Assembly (NCBI GenBank): GCA_002435145.1
Contig: DJLT01000115.1
Span: 98,580-162,579, forward strand
Source of the DNA: Neptuniibacter sp. UBA6509
Lineage (GTDB): Bacteria; Pseudomonadota; Gammaproteobacteria; Pseudomonadales; Balneatricaceae
Length of the DNA: 64,000 nucleotides
Reading direction: 5' to 3'
A program made the translations under genes and the position numbers. Below are positions 7,350 to 15,801 of the stretch, piece by piece. Each line of letters opens with the position of its first letter. Position 1 is the first letter of the stretch. Under the pieces are notes generated by a model. It saw only the letters and a program-made list of their open reading frames with translations. It was not told the DNA's origin and ran no database searches.

Positions 7350-9980
7350 ATGTCTCAGGAACCTAAAGCAATTTTTTTAAAGGACTACACAGTCCCTACT
7401 TATCTTTTTGAAACAACAGATCTACGTTTTGAGTTGTTTGAGGAAGAAACCTTAGTCCATGCCGATATTAAAATAAGCCGTAACCCTGAGTGTACTCAGC
7501 AATCACCTGCACTAGAGCTCTTTGGTCATGCCGACTTAGAGTTATTGTGCATAGCGATTGATGGGATTGAACTTGATAAAGAGAAGTTCAAGCGCGAAGG
7601 TGAGTTGTTAACGGTTCTATCTTTACCTGATCAATTCCGCCTTACAACATCAACGCGGATACATCCTGAAACAAACACAGCACTGGAAGGCTTATATAAG
7701 TCTGATGGCATGTTTTGTACTCAGTGTGAGGCCGAAGGGTTTAGACGCATAACTTTCTTCCCGGATAGGCCGGATGTTATGTCCGTGTTCAGCACGACGG
7801 TGGAAGCAGATAAAAAACGTTACCCTGAACTACTTTCCAATGGTAACCCTGTTGCGCGTGGCGAGTCGGAAGGTGAGCGTCATTGGGTAACATGGGAAGA
7901 TCCATTCCCTAAACCTGCTTACTTGTTTGCTTTGGTGGCAGGTGATTTACAGCATATAGAAGATGACTTTACGACGATGTCTGGACGTAAGGTTACGTTA
8001 AGAATTTTTGCTGAAAAGAAAGATCTGGATAAGCTTGATTATGCGATGACATCGCTTAAAAATGCGATGACCTGGGACGAAGAAACCTATGGTCGTGAGT
8101 ATGATTTAGATATCTACATGATTGTGGCAGTCGATTTCTTTAATATGGGAGCGATGGAGAATAAGGGGTTGAATATCTTCAATACCTCTTGTGTCCTAGC
8201 TAACCCAGCGACAACGACGGATAGCGGTTTTCAGCGAGTTGAAGCCGTTGTTGCGCATGAATATTTTCATAATTGGTCAGGTAACCGCGTAACCTGCCGT
8301 GATTGGTTCCAGTTGAGCCTGAAAGAGGGTTTTACGGTTTTCCGCGATGCCGAGTTCTCTGCTGATATGAACTCCCGTACTGTTAAGCGTGTAGAGGATG
8401 TCAGTTTGCTGCGCACAGCACAGTTTGCGGAAGACTCTGGGCCTATGGCTCATCCAATCAGACCTGATTCCTTTATTGAGATTTCCAACTTTTATACCCT
8501 GACGATCTATGAAAAAGGCGCTGAAGTTGTTCGTATGGTTAGAACGCTTCTGGGCAGTGAGCTATTCCGTAAAGGGTCTGATCTCTATTTTGATCGCCAT
8601 GATGGGCAAGCGGTTACGACTGAAGAGTTCATTAAAGCGATGGAAGACGCTTCAGGTCGTGACTTAACACAGTTTAGATTGTGGTATAGCCAAGCGGGAA
8701 CACCTGAGTTACATGTAAGTGACCATTTTGACCCTGCAACGGGTGACTATGAACTGAAGGTCAAACAGCGCTGTCCTGCTACACCTGGCCAAGATACAAA
8801 GCCTGCCTTCCATATTCCTCTAGCAATGGGTTTACTCAATGGGGATGGAGAGGAACTGCCGCTTGCGGGAGGTCATAAAACAGAAATTCTAAACATCACT
8901 GAGCCTGAGCAAGTTTTTACGTTTAAAGGACTAAAACAAAAGCCTGTACCTTCATTGCTTCGTGAGTTCTCTGCGCCGGTTAAACTGTTTTATCCTTATC
9001 AGCGCGATGAACTTATGTTCTTAATGGCGAATGATAGCGATGGCTTCTCACGTTGGGATGCGGCTCAAAAGCTTGCAGTGGATATTATGCAGGCGCTTAT
9101 TGCTGATTATGTTACACAAGCAGAAATGCAGCTTGATAATCGCTTAGTTACTGCGTTCAAGAGTGTTCTTGAGGCAGAAGGGCTTGATAAAGCGATGGTC
9201 AGTAAAGTGCTTACACTGCCTTCTGAAGCTTATCTATCTGAACTGTCAGATTGTGTTGATGTCGATGCTATCTTTGAGGTGCGTAATTTTGTTAAACGTA
9301 CCCTGGCTGAAAAGCTGCAGAGCACCTTGCTAAGTGTTTATAAAGAAAATGATACGGATGACGTTTATCAGCCGGATGCAGATTCTGTTGCACGTCGTAG
9401 CCTTAAAAACCTATGTTTGTCTTATCTGATGAGCTTAGAGACTGGCGAGTATCTTGAGTTGGCCAAGCGTCAGTATGAGAAAGCTGACAATATGACTGAT
9501 ATGCAAACGGCATTAGTGCTAGTAGCGCATTCTGCGTTTGACAATGATGCTGATAAGTTATTGACTGATTTCTACGATCGCTGGAAGTCAGAAAGCTTAG
9601 TAGTAAATTTATGGTTATCTATTCAGGCGGCAAATCCGACGGAAGGTGCTTTGGCCCGCGTTAACGCTTTGATGGAACATGCCGCTTTCGATCGTAAAAA
9701 TCCAAATAAGTTACGTTCATTAATCTCTGTATTCTGTGCTCAGAACAGTGTGAATTTTCATTCGTTAGATGGAAGTGGCTATCGCTTCTTAGCGGATAGA
9801 ATTATTGAACTAAATAAACAAAATCCTCAAATCGCTGCCCGTATGTTGACTCCGCTTACGCGTTGGAAGAAGTTTTCAACACAAAGGCAAGCACTGATGT
9901 TGGCCGAGCTAGAGCGTATTCGTGATAGTGGTGAGCTCTCAAAGGATGTATTTGAGGTTGTAAGCAAAAGCTTAGTGTAA
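7350..9980 (+). CDS. pepN: Aminopeptidase N (alanyl aminopeptidase, M1 family)
   Basis: Zinc aminopeptidase that trims N-terminal residues from peptides in the cytosol. The exopeptidase signature GAMEN is at 267-271 and the zinc site HEYFH is at 303-307, with the third ligand Glu326 (KEGFTVF). Length 876 aa is typical of bacterial PepN, including the helical C-terminal domain. ATG 7350 follows AAGGTGTCAGA. Last gene of the packed nadK-to-pepN run; a 140-bp gap with no clear intrinsic terminator follows. Confidence 0.97.
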   Translation: MSQEPKAIFLKDYTVPTYLFETTDLRFELFEEETLVHADIKISRNPECTQQSPALELFGHADLELLCIAIDGIELDKEKFKREGELLTVLSLPDQFRLTTSTRIHPETNTALEGLYKSDGMFCTQCEAEGFRRITFFPDRPDVMSVFSTTVEADKKRYPELLSNGNPVARGESEGERHWVTWEDPFPKPAYLFALVAGDLQHIEDDFTTMSGRKVTLRIFAEKKDLDKLDYAMTSLKNAMTWDEETYGREYDLDIYMIVAVDFFNMGAMENKGLNIFNTSCVLANPATTTDSGFQRVEAVVAHEYFHNWSGNRVTCRDWFQLSLKEGFTVFRDAEFSADMNSRTVKRVEDVSLLRTAQFAEDSGPMAHPIRPDSFIEISNFYTLTIYEKGAEVVRMVRTLLGSELFRKGSDLYFDRHDGQAVTTEEFIKAMEDASGRDLTQFRLWYSQAGTPELHVSDHFDPATGDYELKVKQRCPATPGQDTKPAFHIPLAMGLLNGDGEELPLAGGHKTEILNITEPEQVFTFKGLKQKPVPSLLREFSAPVKLFYPYQRDELMFLMANDSDGFSRWDAAQKLAVDIMQALIADYVTQAEMQLDNRLVTAFKSVLEAEGLDKAMVSKVLTLPSEAYLSELSDCVDVDAIFEVRNFVKRTLAEKLQSTLLSVYKENDTDDVYQPDADSVARRSLKNLCLSYLMSLETGEYLELAKRQYEKADNMTDMQTALVLVAHSAFDNDADKLLTDFYDRWKSESLVVNLWLSIQAANPTEGALARVNALMEHAAFDRKNPNKLRSLISVFCAQNSVNFHSLDGSGYRFLADRIIELNKQNPQIAARMLTPLTRWKKFSTQRQALMLAELERIRDSGELSKDVFEVVSKSLV

Positions 9981-10120
9981 ATAATTTGTATATTCGCCTT
10001 AAGCCGGGGGGACGGATCGTTTTCCCTCCGCTATACTCGCTTTGAGGTGTAAGCTAAATCTCTCGAGCGGTTTAGATTTAAGTAAAAATAATAAATTATA
10101 AGTTTGACCAAGGATGCAAC

Positions 10121-10516
10121 ATGTCACAATTACTGTCTGCGGAAGATAAGTTTGATATTCAACAAAACTTTCGACGCTACATGCGTTTGAAAGATAGCAA
10201 TGAACTGGCTAATGACGCTTATAAAACGGCTAAAGCTAATCGTATTTGGATAGCGGGAATTATTTTACTGTTATTTGCTTTATCCTCAGTATTTTTCTTA
10301 GGGGCTGCAGCAGGTCTGTTTGGTGTTTATTTCTATAATCTCATCATTAGCGGACTTGATGTAAATTCCAGTGATGAAAGTATCGAAGAACTTGACCGTT
10401 GGTTTATAACTAAGCAGTTGAAGTTTGAAGGTCGTATCTTGTATTTTTCTCAAGACGAGTTGCTTGAGAATCCAATCGACCCGTTTAACGAAGCGTGCTT
10501 TTCCACAGCGGAATAA
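10121..10516 (+). CDS. Small inner-membrane protein, unknown function
   Basis: 131 aa, not recognised. Residues about 45-85 form one long or two closely spaced hydrophobic helices (IWIAGIILLLFALSS, then FLGAAAGLFGVYFYNLI), flanked by a charged N-terminal region and a C-terminal acidic domain (SDESIEELDRW). AAGGA ahead of ATG 10121 is a good ribosome binding site. It is a monocistronic unit closed by a strong terminator at 10540. Confidence 0.75.
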   Translation: MSQLLSAEDKFDIQQNFRRYMRLKDSNELANDAYKTAKANRIWIAGIILLLFALSSVFFLGAAAGLFGVYFYNLIISGLDVNSSDESIEELDRWFITKQLKFEGRILYFSQDELLENPIDPFNEACFSTAE

Positions 10517-10539
10517 TATCGTTCTTTGAGAAAGACTGA

Positions 10540-10575
10540 ATGCCGAAAAGTGTAAGCTTTTCGGCATTTTTATTT
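10540..10575 (+). terminator. Rho-independent terminator
   Basis: Perfect 11-bp stem: ATGCCGAAAAG (10540-10550) and CTTTTCGGCAT (10557-10567), with a 6-nt loop and followed by TTTTATTT. It ends the transcript of the small membrane-protein gene. Confidence 0.92.
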
Positions 10576-10651
10576 ATGCAATAACATCGCAGTCGTTCCC
10601 TGTTTTGAGTCGTTTCCAATTTGAGAGTAGCTTCCTATTTTGATTAGTTTC

Positions 10652-11233
10652 ATGGATAAGCATTACTGGGTATTTGATCTTGATGGTACGTTAACACTTC
10701 CCGTCCATGATTTTGTACATATACGTAATGAGCTCGATATTCCCCAGGATCAAGATATTTTAGAAACTATCAATTCTTATGACGGCCCACGTAAACATAA
10801 GGCGCTTCAGCAGTTAGATGCCTTAGAGAGCTATTATGCGTCTTTAGCTCAGCCTGCTCCGGGTGCTATAGAGTTAGTAGATATGCTTGGTGAGAAGGGA
10901 TGCAGACTAGGGATTTTAACTCGCAATACAAAGCCTCTTGCGCGTCTTTCACTCGACGCTATTGGGGTACGGGATTATTTTGATACTCAAGATATTCTAG
11001 GGCGAGATGAGGCTTTGCCTAAGCCTTCACCTGAAGGGATTCATTTTTTATTGAACCAATGGAAAGGGCACCCTTCCCGCGCAGTGATGGTTGGAGATTA
11101 TCACTTTGATCTGTTGGCAGGCCGGTCAGCATCAGTGATTACTGTGCATGTTGATAGTAGTGAGAGACACTGGCCGGAAGATACGGATGTTAGAGTTAAT
11201 ACCCTTCATGATTTAAGAAAGTTAATCGTTTAG
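10652..11233 (+). CDS. HAD-superfamily phosphatase (HAD-IA type)
   Basis: Contains all four HAD motifs: FDLDGTLT near the N-terminus (nucleophile Asp), GILTRNT (motif II Thr), LPKPSPEG (motif III Lys) and MVGDYHFDLLAG (motif IV Asp). The substrate is unknown; phosphoglycolate or another small phosphoester is likely. ATG 10652 (193 aa) is preferred over TTG 10640 because family members begin close to the first motif. The ribosome binding site is weak. It is separated from its neighbours by a terminator upstream and a 214-bp gap downstream. Confidence 0.85.
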   Translation: MDKHYWVFDLDGTLTLPVHDFVHIRNELDIPQDQDILETINSYDGPRKHKALQQLDALESYYASLAQPAPGAIELVDMLGEKGCRLGILTRNTKPLARLSLDAIGVRDYFDTQDILGRDEALPKPSPEGIHFLLNQWKGHPSRAVMVGDYHFDLLAGRSASVITVHVDSSERHWPEDTDVRVNTLHDLRKLIV

Positions 11234-11313
11234 ATCTTCCTTTTCACTTAATCAATTTTAAAGCTCAGTCTGTTCTTTTCCGCTTATTTTGCACCGCTAT
11301 GAGCTTAATCGAA

Positions 11314-11332
11314 TGATAATTGATCCTTATCA
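11314..11332. promoter_or_regulatory. Inverted repeat TGATAA-N7-TTATCA upstream of hemerythrin gene
   Basis: Perfect six-base arms in a 19-bp span, followed 20 bp later by TCTATAATTT, a good -10 element. The position fits an operator for the hemerythrin-domain gene at 11448. The arms resemble Fur half-sites, but the spacing differs from the usual Fur box, so the regulator is not assigned. Confidence 0.35.
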
Positions 11333-11447
11333 ACAGCTATTTTCCAGTTTTCTATAATTTAATGTGTAGTGCTTAGGGCGCAAATAACAATGTCGCAGTT
11401 GTGAAGCTTATAGCGTTCCCCTAGATATTGTATATATAGGTAAAAGT

Positions 11448-11999
11448 ATGACCATTCTTAGCGAACTACATCAAGATCATGTAAACCTTAGTAAGCTTTT
11501 AGTGATTTTAAGGTTAAAAGCGCAGGCCCTTAGAGAAGGCTCAGAACCCAATTTTGCTTTAATCGCAGATGTTATGGATTACATAACGAACTACGCTGAT
11601 GGTTTTCATCATCCGAGAGAGGATGAGCTGAATAAGTATTTCATGGGTAGGTCAGATGAGCTAGATAGCCAGTTAAAGTGTTGTTCAGAGGAGCATGTAG
11701 CTCTTAAGATCGCAACAGAGGAGTTAAAAGAAGCTATCGATGGTGTTCTACATGATACGGTTAGGCCTATGGGAGAGATCTCTGATTTGCTTGATGAGTT
11801 TATTTCTCAACAGTTAAGCCACTTAAATACTGAAGAGGGTATGCTTTTCCCTTTGATTGAGAGCCAAGCAACGGATAACGATTGGGCGATCGTAAATACG
11901 TTACTCCCGCGTCAAGATGATCCATTATTTGGCACTAAGCAGGCGGAGAAGTATACAGAGTTGTATCGTGAATTAATTATAGATATGAATAATAAGTAA
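11448..11999 (+). CDS. Hemerythrin HHE cation-binding domain protein
   Basis: 183-aa helical protein with iron-ligand-like His/Glu placed as in HHE domains: LHQDHVNL at the N-terminus, FHHPREDEL near residue 48, EEHVALK, and LSHLNTEEGMLFPLIE near 125. These would form a di-iron centre used for O2/NO sensing or iron handling. Cytosolic, no signal peptide. A -10-like TATAAT lies about 95 bp upstream behind a palindrome (11314-11332). Monocistronic; the next gene is convergent. Confidence 0.87.
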   Translation: MTILSELHQDHVNLSKLLVILRLKAQALREGSEPNFALIADVMDYITNYADGFHHPREDELNKYFMGRSDELDSQLKCCSEEHVALKIATEELKEAIDGVLHDTVRPMGEISDLLDEFISQQLSHLNTEEGMLFPLIESQATDNDWAIVNTLLPRQDDPLFGTKQAEKYTELYRELIIDMNNK

Positions 12000-12037
12000 G
12001 GAGCCAGCGGGCACGTTGAGTACTTAGCTACGACAAC

Positions 12038-13171
12038 TTAGCCGTGTTCTGATTCCTGCTTTTTATCTGTAGTGGGGAAAGGGGTAAAAGAGATCTGGTT
12101 ACGGCCACTTCGTTTGGCTTCGTACACGGCTTTATCTGCTGATTGAATCAGCTGATAGGCTATATTATCTAGCTTCAGTGTTGAATATTTACCCGGCTCA
12201 CAGAGGGATACCCCTATTGAGGTGGTCATTCTAAAGGGGGTTGAATCTTCGTCTCTAAAAATAAGGCGTGATAGTTTTAACCTTAAGGTATCTGCTATCT
12301 CAAGGGCTCGGTTTTGGTCGCAGTTTGGTAGTAATATGGCGAACTCCTCTCCACCATAACGTGCAATAATATCTGTTTTTCGTAGTTGCTTATTAAGAAA
12401 TAAGCCTACCGTTCGCAGCACACGATCCCCTGTTTGGTGCCCATAGGTATCATTGACCGTTTTAAAATGGTCTAAGTCGATAAATAAGCAGGCAAGGGGG
12501 TGTTCACTACGGCTGGCACGGGATAGTTCTCGCACGATCTCTTGATCAAAAGAGCGGCGATTATGAACTTTAGTCAGCATATCGATACTGCTAAGGCGAT
12601 GAAGGTTCTCTTGATTGATGCAGTTTTCTATACAGACGGATACCACAGAAGCTAAGTGTTGAATGTAGTCATACCTAACATGCTCTGTGTAGCGTGTTGC
12701 ATCATTACTACCTAAATGAAGGCTTCCGATTAAGCAGTTTTGTCTGATAAGAGGCAAAAGAGCACAAGATTCTATCGGGTGCTCTGTAACAGGGAATGCT
12801 TCTGATTTAAGTGAAGCGCTGGGCGCCCCAATGATCATTTTCTGGTTCGGGTATATTGATTTAAGCAGTCTTTGGCTTTGAACAAAACGCAGCGTGTTGC
12901 CCGGACGTGGTGGAATATAGTCGTCAAGCAGGCTTCTGGCTGCATGTTCAGGATCAAACAGAATTAGGTTTACATTACTAAGTCGAAAAAGTTCCTTGAA
13001 TTCAATCAATATAAGATCAAGCAGTTCTGACAGGCGTGCACAGGAAAGCAGGCGTAGTTCTACCTGGAAAAAACTATTCAGTACAGACTCATTTCTTTCA
13101 GCTTTACTCACTACAAGACGTAATGTTCGCTTCAGTTCTTGATTCTCTTTTTCGATTGAACTATCCGTCAT
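12038..13171 (-). CDS. GAF-like (DUF484-type) sensor diguanylate cyclase
   Basis: 377 aa. The N-terminal coiled segment (1-45) and a DUF484/GAF-like sensory domain (about 45-195, with GSLHLGSND) precede a GGDEF domain. The signature GGEEF is at 273-277 and an RxxD inhibitory site (RKTD) sits five residues upstream, so it should be an active, feedback-controlled cyclase. No membrane helices. Reads toward the hemerythrin gene. The C-terminus is hydrophilic and variable. The stimulus is unknown. Confidence 0.88.
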   Translation of the reverse strand: MTDSSIEKENQELKRTLRLVVSKAERNESVLNSFFQVELRLLSCARLSELLDLILIEFKELFRLSNVNLILFDPEHAARSLLDDYIPPRPGNTLRFVQSQRLLKSIYPNQKMIIGAPSASLKSEAFPVTEHPIESCALLPLIRQNCLIGSLHLGSNDATRYTEHVRYDYIQHLASVVSVCIENCINQENLHRLSSIDMLTKVHNRRSFDQEIVRELSRASRSEHPLACLFIDLDHFKTVNDTYGHQTGDRVLRTVGLFLNKQLRKTDIIARYGGEEFAILLPNCDQNRALEIADTLRLKLSRLIFRDEDSTPFRMTTSIGVSLCEPGKYSTLKLDNIAYQLIQSADKAVYEAKRSGRNQISFTPFPTTDKKQESEHG

Positions 13172-13288
13172 CCTTGTCCCTTTTATAGGATATCAATATA
13201 TCTATCGGCCGCTTTAGAGAACTATATAGTTTTTTTTAAACTTTAAATTGAGAAAAACTAATGACAATTTTATATAGTTTTTAAATAC

Positions 13289-13894
13289 TTAACGGTTGCT
13301 CATATAGTGTTCAACTGTTTCTACAACGGCTTGTGTATGGGCATCGATCTCCATATTGATCAAGCTACCTTTTTTTAGCTCACCAAAGGTAGTTATTGCT
13401 AAGGTTTCAGGGATAAGGAAGACGTTAAAAAGGTCATCCTTAAGTTCCCCTACTGTAAGGCTGCATCCGTTTAAACCTATAAAACCTTTTGCGAAGATGT
13501 ATTTTTTCCATTCAGGCTTTACTTTAAACCAGACTATCCAATTATTATCAGGTCTTTCTATACGCTCTATTTCTACTTGTTGATGGATATGCCCTGAAAG
13601 CAAGTGTCCACCGATCTCATCCCCAAACTTTGCAGCGCGTTCAAAATTAACACAATCACCGATGTTGAGTTCGCCTAAGTTAGTGACTCTTAAGGTTTCC
13701 ATGATCAGGTCGAAAGTTATCAAATTGTTTTCAAAGGACGTTACCGTCAGACAGGTTCCATTAAGGGCAATACTTGCACCAATCTGCAGGTTGTCACAGT
13801 GCTCAATCGGCAATTCCACTTGAAGATGCATAAAATCTGTTTTTTTATTAATGGCGCGAATAATGGCTTTACCCTGAACGATGCCTGTAAACAT
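13289..13894 (-). CDS. ribE: Riboflavin synthase, alpha subunit
   Basis: Converts two 6,7-dimethyl-8-ribityllumazine into riboflavin plus the pyrimidinedione. The two-fold repeat is visible: MFTGIVQG at the N-terminus and LNGTCLTV in the first barrel, LNGCSLTVGEL in the second, ending HTQAVVETVEHY, as in the E. coli-type enzyme. Start ATG 13894 (201 aa) gives the invariant MFTGIVQ; the longer reading to 13948 adds unlike residues. AAAGAGTG is the ribosome binding site. It stands apart from other rib genes, and I saw no FMN-riboswitch-like structure in the 93 bp upstream. Divergent from the epimerase gene. Confidence 0.93.
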   Translation of the reverse strand: MFTGIVQGKAIIRAINKKTDFMHLQVELPIEHCDNLQIGASIALNGTCLTVTSFENNLITFDLIMETLRVTNLGELNIGDCVNFERAAKFGDEIGGHLLSGHIHQQVEIERIERPDNNWIVWFKVKPEWKKYIFAKGFIGLNGCSLTVGELKDDLFNVFLIPETLAITTFGELKKGSLINMEIDAHTQAVVETVEHYMSNR

Positions 13895-13987
13895 GAATAC
13901 ACTCTTTAAAAAATTAGCTAATCTAAATATGGATAGATATCGTACCAATATTAATGCGTTAGCACATGGATATAATAAGGAAGCTTT

Positions 13988-14884
13988 ATGAAAGTTTTAA
14001 TAACGGGTGGTACAGGTTTTATTGGTCAGCGTTTGATAGAAAAACGGTTATCAGCAGGGGATGAGATCTATTGTTTAAGCCGCGATCCTGAAAAGGTACA
14101 GATGCTTTTTCCTTCTGAAGTATCTGCGTTAAGCGAGCTACCTAAACCAGATGAGATTGTGGTTGATGCCGTTATTAATTTAGCAGGGGAACCAATATTA
14201 GATAAACGCTGGAATGATAAGCGTAAGCAGCAGCTTAGGGACAGTAGAATTGAATTTACCCATGATTTAGTTGCTTGGATTGAGCATCAAACGAACAAAC
14301 CTAAAACACTGATTAGTGGTTCAGCAATCGGCTTTTATGGCAGTCAGGCAGAAGGTGTTTTGGATGAAGAAAGCTCTTCTCAACCGGGTTTTACCTATGA
14401 TTTGTGTGCCGAATGGGAAAAAGCAGCGTTTAAAGCAAAAGAGTTTAATTTGCGGGTTTGTACTATACGAACAGGGATCGTGTTAGGCGAAGGTGGCGCG
14501 TTAGCTAAGATGATACCTCCTTTTAAATTGGGCTTAGGCGGTCCTATAGGAAGAGGGGGGCAGTGGATGTCCTGGATTCATATCGACGATGAGATCGATA
14601 TTATTGAGATGCTTTTAACCCATGAACATTTACACGGTAGTTTTAATTTGACCTCTCCGAATGCAGTGACTAATAAACAGTTTTCTACAACCCTTGGAGC
14701 TATTCTTAAACGTCCTGCATTCATTCCGATGCCTAGTTTTGTTATGGAACTCTTATTAGGTGAAGGAGCTGAATTGCTGTTAGAGGGGCAGAATGTATAT
14801 CCTAAAAAGCTTTTGGATCTTGGGTATGAGTTTAAGTTTACTGAGCTTGAATCTGCACTAAGAGCCGTTGTTGAACGTTGTTGA
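13988..14884 (+). CDS. TIGR01777-type NAD-dependent epimerase (YfcH-like)
   Basis: 298-aa short-chain-dehydrogenase-fold protein. The Rossmann motif GGTGFIG is at residues 7-13, followed by VINLAGEPI, SGSAIGFYG and the DUF1731-like C-terminal section with PSFVMELLLGEGAELLLEG and LLDLGYEF. Members are often called cell-division-inhibitor SulA-like epimerases, but their substrate is not established. AAGGA ahead of ATG 13988 is a good ribosome binding site. Divergent from ribE across 93 bp. Confidence 0.9.
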   Translation: MKVLITGGTGFIGQRLIEKRLSAGDEIYCLSRDPEKVQMLFPSEVSALSELPKPDEIVVDAVINLAGEPILDKRWNDKRKQQLRDSRIEFTHDLVAWIEHQTNKPKTLISGSAIGFYGSQAEGVLDEESSSQPGFTYDLCAEWEKAAFKAKEFNLRVCTIRTGIVLGEGGALAKMIPPFKLGLGGPIGRGGQWMSWIHIDDEIDIIEMLLTHEHLHGSFNLTSPNAVTNKQFSTTLGAILKRPAFIPMPSFVMELLLGEGAELLLEGQNVYPKKLLDLGYEFKFTELESALRAVVERC

Positions 14885-15277
14885 ACAATGATTTTTTGAA
14901 CGGTTCTAATGACTTTTTAGAACCAACTACTTATCCCTACTGCGTTACGTCTCCTCTATTTATATGTCAGAGAGTGTTTGTATGCACTTAACCCCATTTT
15001 TGTGTGTCTCCTTTGCCTTTCCTCTTATATGTCACCTCTTAACGTCTATTTTTTAATATTTATTAAAGAATAAATGGTTTGGCCCAAACTATGCATCAAT
15101 TAGCATGCTCCTATATTAGTTATGGTTATTTTCATTTTTTTGAAACATTTTGGGGCGATTATGTTGTAAGTGCACAGTATAAGTCTTTGTAGTCTTAACT
15201 GGCTAATACTGATCAGTGGTGGTTTTTTTAATAAAAAGTCAGACTGAGTGGTTGGTATTAAGTGGTGAGGTATTCAT
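14885..15277. other. Intergenic region, no gene seen
   Basis: 393 bp without a convincing ORF or RNA gene. GGTTCTAA (14901-14908) and TTAGAACC (14916-14923) form an 8-bp hairpin just after the epimerase gene but lack a T-tract, so it is at best a weak terminator. The rest is AT-rich and presumably carries the promoter for the receptor-like gene at 15278. Confidence 0.5.
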
Positions 15278-15787
15278 ATGCATACTACAAATATTGAACA
15301 GAACTACCCAGCAGATGTTCGATTGATATCTACGATGAACTTGGATGGGGTGATTACTTATGCAAACCCAGAGTTTTGCGAAGTAGCGGGCTATAGCATT
15401 GATGAACTCGTCGGTATGAACCATAGCGTAGTTAGACATCCTGATATGCCAGCCGCTGCATTTGGCGATCTCTGGAAACATGCTAAAAATGATCAGCCTT
15501 GGATGTGGTTAGTTAAAAACCGCTGTAAAAATGGTGATTATTATTGGGTTCAAGCCTATGTGACACCGTTGTTTAATGGTGCCATGTTAAATATTACAGA
15601 CCGCAGTACCCAAGTTGCTGCAGCTTCAGAACAGCAGAGCGCGGTGGCTGAAGAGGTTAATTCTAATATTGAGCCTATTGGTTCTGTTGCTTCTGAAAAC
15701 AATGACATTTCACAAAAAATACAGCATTCATCCAAAGAGTTAAGTGTATTGGTAACTGACTTGAGATCAATGCTACAGGCTATATAA
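15278..15787 (+). CDS. Internally deleted Aer-type chemoreceptor: PAS domain joined to MCP tail
   Basis: 169 aa. Residues about 10-107 are a clear Aer-type PAS domain (FCEVAGYSIDELVGMNHSVVRHPDMP, then GDYYWVQAYVTPLF). From about 112 the sequence reads ITDRSTQVAAASEQQSAVAEE, which is the C-terminal flank of a methyl-accepting signalling domain. The membrane segment, HAMP and the signalling hairpin tip that normally lie between are absent. The frame is open across the junction, with GTGAGG before ATG 15278, so a short protein could be made, but it cannot contact CheA/CheW in the usual way. It is either a remnant or a repurposed soluble PAS protein. The gene 14 bp downstream is a PAS-GGDEF-EAL protein. 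Confidence 0.75.
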   Translation: MHTTNIEQNYPADVRLISTMNLDGVITYANPEFCEVAGYSIDELVGMNHSVVRHPDMPAAAFGDLWKHAKNDQPWMWLVKNRCKNGDYYWVQAYVTPLFNGAMLNITDRSTQVAAASEQQSAVAEEVNSNIEPIGSVASENNDISQKIQHSSKELSVLVTDLRSMLQAI

Positions 15788-15801
15788 ATGGGAGGGGTAT
15801 T

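Noticed and set aside
11314..11332. Fur box before the hemerythrin gene
   Set aside because: Arms look like Fur half-sites but the spacing and total match (about 10 of 19) do not support the call.
13895..13987. FMN riboswitch before ribE
   Set aside because: Only 93 bp separate ribE from the divergent gene and none of the conserved RFN motifs is visible.
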